Below, piece after piece: positions 42,142 to 45,623 of a stretch of 45,623 nucleotides of DNA. Every line of letters starts with the position of its first letter. The first letter of the stretch is position 1. The notes beneath the pieces were generated by a model. It saw only the letters and a program-made list of their open reading frames with translations. It was not told where the DNA came from and did no database searches. The position numbers were made by a program, and so were the translations under genes. This DNA is from Burkholderia sp. Ac-20379 (lineage in GTDB: Bacteria; Pseudomonadota; Gammaproteobacteria; Burkholderiales; Burkholderiaceae): the NCBI RefSeq assembly GCF_017104645.1, contig NZ_JAAGPF010000020.1, positions 1 to 45,623 on the forward strand, in the 5' to 3' direction.

Positions 42142-43239
42142 TCACGCCTTGTCCTTCACCACCCCGCGGCGAATCTGATCGAGCTCGATCGATTCGAACA
42201 GCGCCTTGAAGTTGCCTTCGCCGAAGCCCTGATTGCCCTTGCGCTGGATGATCTCGAAGAAGATCGGGCCGATCTGGTTCTCGGTGAAGATCTGCAGCAG
42301 CAGGTCGTCGTGCGCGCCGTCGATCAGGATCTTGCGCCGGCGCAGTTCGTCGAGCGGCTCGCCGTGATCCGGCACGCGGCGGTTCACCAGCTCGTAATAC
42401 GTGTCGATCGTGTCGAGCAGCGTGACGTTGCGGCCGCGCAGCCCGTCCACCGTGCCGTAGATGTCGCCCGTGCCGAGCGCGATGTGCTGGATCCCTTCGC
42501 CGCGATACGCGTCGAGGTATTCCTGAATCTGCCCCGGCGTGTCGGAGCCTTCCTCGTTGATCGGAATCCGGATCTTGCCGCACGGCGAGGTCATGGCCTT
42601 CGATTTGACGCCCGTTACCTTCCCTTCGATGTCGAAGTAGCGCACTTCGCGGAAGTTGAACAGGCGTTCGTAGAATTCCGCCCATTCCGCCATGCGGCCG
42701 CGATGCACGTTGTGCGTCAGGTGATCGATATAGGTGAGGCCGTGGCCGGGCGGGTTCGGCTCCGCGCCGGGGATCGGCTCGAAATCGACGTCGTAGATGC
42801 CGATATCGCCGATGCTGCCCGGCGTTGCGCCATTCTTGCCGCGCCAGCGGTCGACGAAATAGATCAGCGAATCGCCGATGCCCTTGATCGCCGGGATGTT
42901 CAGCTCCATCGGCCCCGTTTTGTTGTCGAAGCCCCAGGCGCCGAGTTCCAGCGCGCGGCGGTAGGCCTGCGCGGCGTCCTGCACGCGGAACGCGATCGCG
43001 CAGATCGACGGCCCGTGCAGCCGTGCGAAGCGCTGCGCGAACGAATCGGGCTCGGCGTTGACGATGAAGTTGATCTCGCCCTGGCGGTACAGCGTCACGT
43101 CCTTGTGGCGGTGGCGCGCGACCGCCGTGAAGCCCATCCGCTCGAACAGCTCGCCGAGCGCCTTGGGGTCGGGCGCGGTGTATTCGATGAATTCGAAGCC
43201 GTCGGTGCCGACGGGGTTGTCCCAGGTGGGGATCTGCAT
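42142..43239 (-). CDS. hppD: 4-Hydroxyphenylpyruvate dioxygenase
   Basis: Fe(II) enzyme converting 4-hydroxyphenylpyruvate to homogentisate in tyrosine and phenylalanine breakdown. The protein has 365 residues from the ATG at 43239 ([17 protein letters not shown]), with AGGAGA upstream. Two vicinal-oxygen-chelate domains are visible. The iron ligands are His in [14 protein letters not shown] (about 171), His in [13 protein letters not shown] (about 250) and Glu in [12 protein letters not shown] (about 330), and the C-terminal [15 protein letters not shown] is the conserved lid. Diverges from an Lrp-type regulator. Confidence 0.97.
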   Translation of the reverse strand: MQIPTWDNPVGTDGFEFIEYTAPDPKALGELFERMGFTAVARHRHKDVTLYRQGEINFIVNAEPDSFAQRFARLHGPSICAIAFRVQDAAQAYRRALELGAWGFDNKTGPMELNIPAIKGIGDSLIYFVDRWRGKNGATPGSIGDIGIYDVDFEPIPGAEPNPPGHGLTYIDHLTHNVHRGRMAEWAEFYERLFNFREVRYFDIEGKVTGVKSKAMTSPCGKIRIPINEEGSDTPGQIQEYLDAYRGEGIQHIALGTGDIYGTVDGLRGRNVTLLDTIDTYYELVNRRVPDHGEPLDELRRRKILIDGAHDDLLLQIFTENQIGPIFFEIIQRKGNQGFGEGNFKALFESIELDQIRRGVVKDKA

Positions 43240-43321
43240 GGTGTCTCCTGATGGCGGATGTCGTCGATCGTGGGGGCGGCCAAGCGCCGCATGCCAATCA
43301 GTGTAGGCAGGCGCGGCGGGC

Positions 43322-43365
43322 AGTTGCTTGCGAAACAAATCGCGCGTGGCTACGATTGCGCAACT
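43322..43365 (+). promoter_or_regulatory. Promoter and inverted repeat upstream of the hppD-linked Lrp gene
   Basis: TTGCGA (43328-43333), 17-base spacer and TACGAT (43351-43356) form a promoter for the gene at 43399. AGTTGC (43322-43327) and GCAACT (43360-43365) are inverted repeats just outside it, well placed for autoregulation by the Lrp-type protein and possible control of hppD on the other side. Confidence 0.5.
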
Positions 43366-43398
43366 TTCCGGCAATCCGTATCGAAATGGAGGCATGAA

Positions 43399-43896
43399 AT
43401 GGCGCGTGTCGAACTGGATGCCATCGATCGGCGCATCCTCGCGATCCTGCAGGAGAACGGCCGGCTATCGAATCAGGAGATCGCCGAGCGCGTGAACCTG
43501 TCGCCGAGCCCGTGCCTGCGGCGCATCCGCCGGCTGGAGGAGAGCGGCGTGATCACCGGCTACGTGGCGCTGCTCGATCCGAAGCGGCTCGGCCTCGATC
43601 TGCTGGCGTATGTCAGCGTGCGGCTCGAAAAGCGCGGTGGCGCGGCGTCGGCCGGCGACGGCGCCGCCACCCACGCGGATCGCTTCCGCGCGGCCGTGCA
43701 GGTGTGGCCGGAAGTGGTGGCCTGTCATGCGATGACGGGCGATCTCGACTATCTGCTGCGCGTGCAGGTGGAGGACATGGCGCATTTCTCGCGCTTCGTG
43801 CAGGCGCAGTTGCTGCACCATCCGTCGGTGATCGACGTGAAGACGAGTTTCGCACTGGAGAGCTTCAAGGAGACGACGGCGCTGCCGATTCGCTGA
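43399..43896 (+). CDS. Lrp/AsnC family regulator next to hppD
   Basis: The protein has 165 residues. ATG at 43399 is six bases past TGGAGG. The helix-turn-helix reads [20 protein letters not shown] and [12 protein letters not shown]; the RAM domain has [20 protein letters not shown] and [20 protein letters not shown]. An insertion rich in Gly and Ala ([15 protein letters not shown], about 85-100) makes it some 12 residues longer than typical. Divergent position suggests it regulates hppD in response to an aromatic amino acid; that is inference. Confidence 0.95.
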   Translation: MARVELDAIDRRILAILQENGRLSNQEIAERVNLSPSPCLRRIRRLEESGVITGYVALLDPKRLGLDLLAYVSVRLEKRGGAASAGDGAATHADRFRAAVQVWPEVVACHAMTGDLDYLLRVQVEDMAHFSRFVQAQLLHHPSVIDVKTSFALESFKETTALPIR

Positions 43897-43928
43897 GCGC
43901 GCCGGCGGCGCGAGGCGCACCAACGAAA

Positions 43929-43961
43929 CGGGCGGCTCCGCAAGGCGGGCCGCCCATTTTC
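43929..43961 (+). terminator. Terminator of the hppD-linked Lrp gene
   Basis: GGGCGGC (43930-43936) pairs with GCCGCCC (43949-43955), then ATTTTC. It sits between two convergent genes. Confidence 0.65.
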
Positions 43962-43991
43962 ATGGCGAGATGCGCGGAGAAGACGCCGCGT

Positions 43992-44639
43992 TCAGGCCGC
44001 GATGCCGGCCGGCAGCATCGATTCGAAGATCTGCGTGGCGCGGCGCGCCTGGCGCTTCATCGCGTAATCGAACACGGCGGCCTGCTCCTGCAGCATCTCG
44101 GCGATGATCGTCGAGTGATCGGCCGGCGGCAGCGACAGGTAGGCATCGGCTTCGCCGTAGGCGTACTCGATGCGCATGCCCGATTTTTTCGCGATGTGCA
44201 TCATCGTCGCGTTGCGCGACAAACAGTGCATGTAGAGCGTGGATACGTGCGTGTTGCGGCTGCGGATCGAGGCGCGCTCGAACAGCTTGGTGCCGACGCC
44301 CTGGCCGCGCGCCGATTCGAGCACCGACACGCCGAATTCGGCGGTGCGCTTGCCGCCCTCGTCGGGCAGATAGGCCAGATGGCCGACGCCGACCAGTTCC
44401 AGCGCGTGATCGAACACGCCGAACACCGTGTCGCGGCCGAAATCGATGGTGCGCACGTAATTCTCGAGCACGTGATCGGGCACGATCTGGCCGAAGCGCA
44501 GCAGGCGATCGTCGTCGTCGAGCGACTTGAAGTGCGTGAGCATCTGCTCACGATCGGTAGAAGCCAGTTCCCGTACGAGAACCGGTGCCTGCCCGACCTT
44601 GCCGATCGGGGCAGCGGGGCGGAGAGGGCGCGTGTTCAT
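43992..44639 (-). CDS. GNAT family N-acetyltransferase
   Basis: The protein has 215 residues from the ATG at 44639 (MNTRPLRPAAPIGK). The acetyl-CoA-binding motif A is FGVSVLESARGQGVGTKLFE (RGQGVG near residue 118-123). Before it are LTHFKSLDDDDRLLRFGQIV, a start typical of GNAT domains that follow in PAT-type enzymes, and HCLSRNATMMHIAKKSGM for motif B. It may acetylate a protein or small molecule; target unknown. An extra 60-residue C-terminal tail is helical. Confidence 0.9.
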   Translation of the reverse strand: MNTRPLRPAAPIGKVGQAPVLVRELASTDREQMLTHFKSLDDDDRLLRFGQIVPDHVLENYVRTIDFGRDTVFGVFDHALELVGVGHLAYLPDEGGKRTAEFGVSVLESARGQGVGTKLFERASIRSRNTHVSTLYMHCLSRNATMMHIAKKSGMRIEYAYGEADAYLSLPPADHSTIIAEMLQEQAAVFDYAMKRQARRATQIFESMLPAGIAA

Positions 44640-44685
44640 CGTGGGTTCCTCAAAGACCGTACAGCCGGTTGTGCAATGCAGCAGC

Positions 44686-44714
44686 ATTCTAACCGAACGG
44701 TACACAGCGATTAA
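44686..44714 (-). promoter_or_regulatory. Promoter of the GNAT gene
   Basis: On the minus strand TTAATC (44714-44709), 17-base spacer, TAGAAT (44691-44686; 5 of 6 consensus). Predicted start about 40 bases before the ATG. Confidence 0.45.
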
Positions 44715-44813
44715 GGGAAAACCCGTATCTTCTCCGAGGGCGACTTCTAAAAATCCTCAACAATCGCCCAAAGTGTTTGATTTTGAAGCGATAACGATAT
44801 GACCCGATCAGCT

Positions 44814-44832
44814 ATGCGCCAATCCGGCGCAT
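44814..44832. repeat. Inverted repeat between the TetR and GNAT genes
   Basis: ATGCGCC (44814-44820), spacer AATCC, GGCGCAT (44826-44832). It is 25 bases past the TetR stop and lacks a T-tract on either strand. It could be a weak terminator or an operator. Confidence 0.35.
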
Positions 44833-44857
44833 GTGACCGGGGCGCAACACCGGCCGT

Positions 44858-45463
44858 TCAGCCTTCGCCGCCGAGCCCGCGCTCGATCAGATCGATCGCC
44901 TGCGCGGCGAAATCGCGGTAGCCGAGGCGGCCGCCCGGCTTCAGCCAGGTGAACGTCCAGTTGATCATGCCGAACACCATCATCGTCACCGGCGTCTGGT
45001 TTTCCTTCGACACGCGGCCCGGGTAAGCGCGCTCGATCTGCCGCGTGAACGCGGCGACGATGTCGCGCTGGCGATCGAGCACGATCTGGCGTTGCGTGAT
45101 TTCGAGGTATTTGACGTCGTTGAGCAGCGCGACGTGGCGGCTGTGCGAGGTTTCGTACTCGGCCAGGAACGCGTGGATCAGCTCGGCGAACGCCTCGCGC
45201 TCGGTCAGCCCGCGGCGCTGGCTCGCGCCTTCCACCTCCGCGATGATCAGCATCAGCCGCTTCGTGTAGCGGTCGAGCAGATCGAACAGGATCGCTTCCT
45301 TGCTCTCGTAGTAGTGATACAGCCGGGCCTTCGAGGTGCCGCTCGCGGTGGCCAGATCGGTCATCGACGTGCTCGGATAGCTCGTTTGCGCGAATTTTTC
45401 GGCCGCGAGGTCGAGGATCTGCTCGCGTTGGGATTCGTGGTCGGGCGCTCGGGTGCGGGCCAT
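44858..45463 (-). CDS. TetR/AcrR family regulator, PaaR-like
   Basis: Repressor-type regulator of 201 residues. The N-terminal helix-turn-helix is REQILDLAAEKFAQTSYPST then MTDLATASGTSKARLYHYYE and SKEAILFDLLDRY. The C-terminal ligand domain contains HSRHVALLNDVKYLEITQRQ and the conserved tail FTWLKPGGRLGYRDFAAQAI. In other Burkholderia a TetR protein downstream of hppD (PaaR) controls phenylacetyl-CoA catabolism; local gene order here agrees but the paa genes would lie outside the window. The identity as PaaR is inference. Confidence 0.92.
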   Translation of the reverse strand: MARTRAPDHESQREQILDLAAEKFAQTSYPSTSMTDLATASGTSKARLYHYYESKEAILFDLLDRYTKRLMLIIAEVEGASQRRGLTEREAFAELIHAFLAEYETSHSRHVALLNDVKYLEITQRQIVLDRQRDIVAAFTRQIERAYPGRVSKENQTPVTMMVFGMINWTFTWLKPGGRLGYRDFAAQAIDLIERGLGGEG

Positions 45464-45557
45464 GAGGTCGGTCGGGAAATCGGCGGCAGCGCCGCGGTGG
45501 ATCGGAGGCCGCGCGGCGCGCGCACGGCCGGGCCGGCGCGGCGTTCGCGGGCAGCCC

Positions 45558-45623
45558 TCAGCGCGCCAGTGCGGCGGGTGCCGCGGCGGCCCGCGAAAAC
45601 GAAGCCGTGCGGTCGACGTCCGG
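45558..45623 (-). CDS. Possible C-terminal end of a gene entering from the right (partial)
   Basis: On the minus strand the last 66 bases read an open frame of 21 codons ending RAAAAPAALAR and TGA at 45560-45558, with codon use like the neighbouring genes. If real it is the 3' end of a gene upstream of the TetR gene on the same strand. The piece is too short to identify, and chance cannot be excluded. Confidence 0.2.
   Translation of the reverse strand, partial: PDVDRTASFSRAAAAPAALAR

Overview
The window is high-GC DNA with strong G/C preference at third codon positions, compact operons and a gene set typical of the large chromosome of Burkholderia. It holds flhF-flhG-fliA next to ahcY/metF, an OFA-type transporter with a 46-residue partner, a short-type ArgC, a DUF2957-like lipoprotein beside an OmpW homologue, and a fused indolepyruvate oxidoreductase near hppD. 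A plant-associated or opportunistic Burkholderia (gladioli/glumae-like) is my inference; nothing in the window proves the species. I see no prophage, insertion sequence, integron or CRISPR array; the region looks like core genome.

Layout. 1-2758: end of a flagellar cluster (flhF, cut at its 5' end; flhG with a degenerate P-loop; fliA). 2852-5862: an extended -10 promoter and an SAH riboswitch upstream of ahcY, a small membrane protein gene and metF, i.e. the SAH-removal and methyl-regeneration arms of the SAM cycle. 5972-12670: a dienelactone hydrolase, a branched-chain amino acid binding protein, an MFS exporter divergent from a HugZ-like protein, an H-NS-like protein and a CDF metal exporter. 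12696-19286: an Lrp regulator, an exonuclease/metallo-hydrolase pair, rlpA with a long structured leader, then rsmI divergent from yraN, with a SIS-domain (DiaA-like) gene, a dolP-like gene and a cytochrome c gene following. 19350-19425: tRNA-Ala(CGC). 19491-24623: LysR/SDR divergent pair, cupin, AraC regulator, a REC-GGDEF diguanylate cyclase and a lipoprotein. 25103-28770: OFA antiporter and its small subunit, a small secreted basic protein, a beta-hydroxyacid dehydrogenase and a LysE exporter. 29064-29126: a candidate small RNA with its own promoter and terminator. 29205-31313: outer-membrane pair (DUF2957-like, OmpW). 31314-32322: a 1-kb stretch with only one weak ORF. 32323-37770: argC, a PEBP-family protein, pyrE, maeB. 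37899-45623: aromatic amino acid catabolism (indolepyruvate ferredoxin oxidoreductase, hppD and a divergent Lrp regulator), an acetyltransferase, and a TetR regulator resembling PaaR of phenylacetate catabolism.

The least explained signals are (i) FlhG, which keeps the DQAxxLR motif associated with FlhF activation but has lost both Walker A lysines; (ii) the roughly 60-nt putative sRNA at 29064-29126 with two GTCTCCTC anti-Shine-Dalgarno-like copies; (iii) the structured leader upstream of rlpA; and (iv) several perfect palindromes in the regulatory regions of the amino-acid transport and aromatic catabolism genes.
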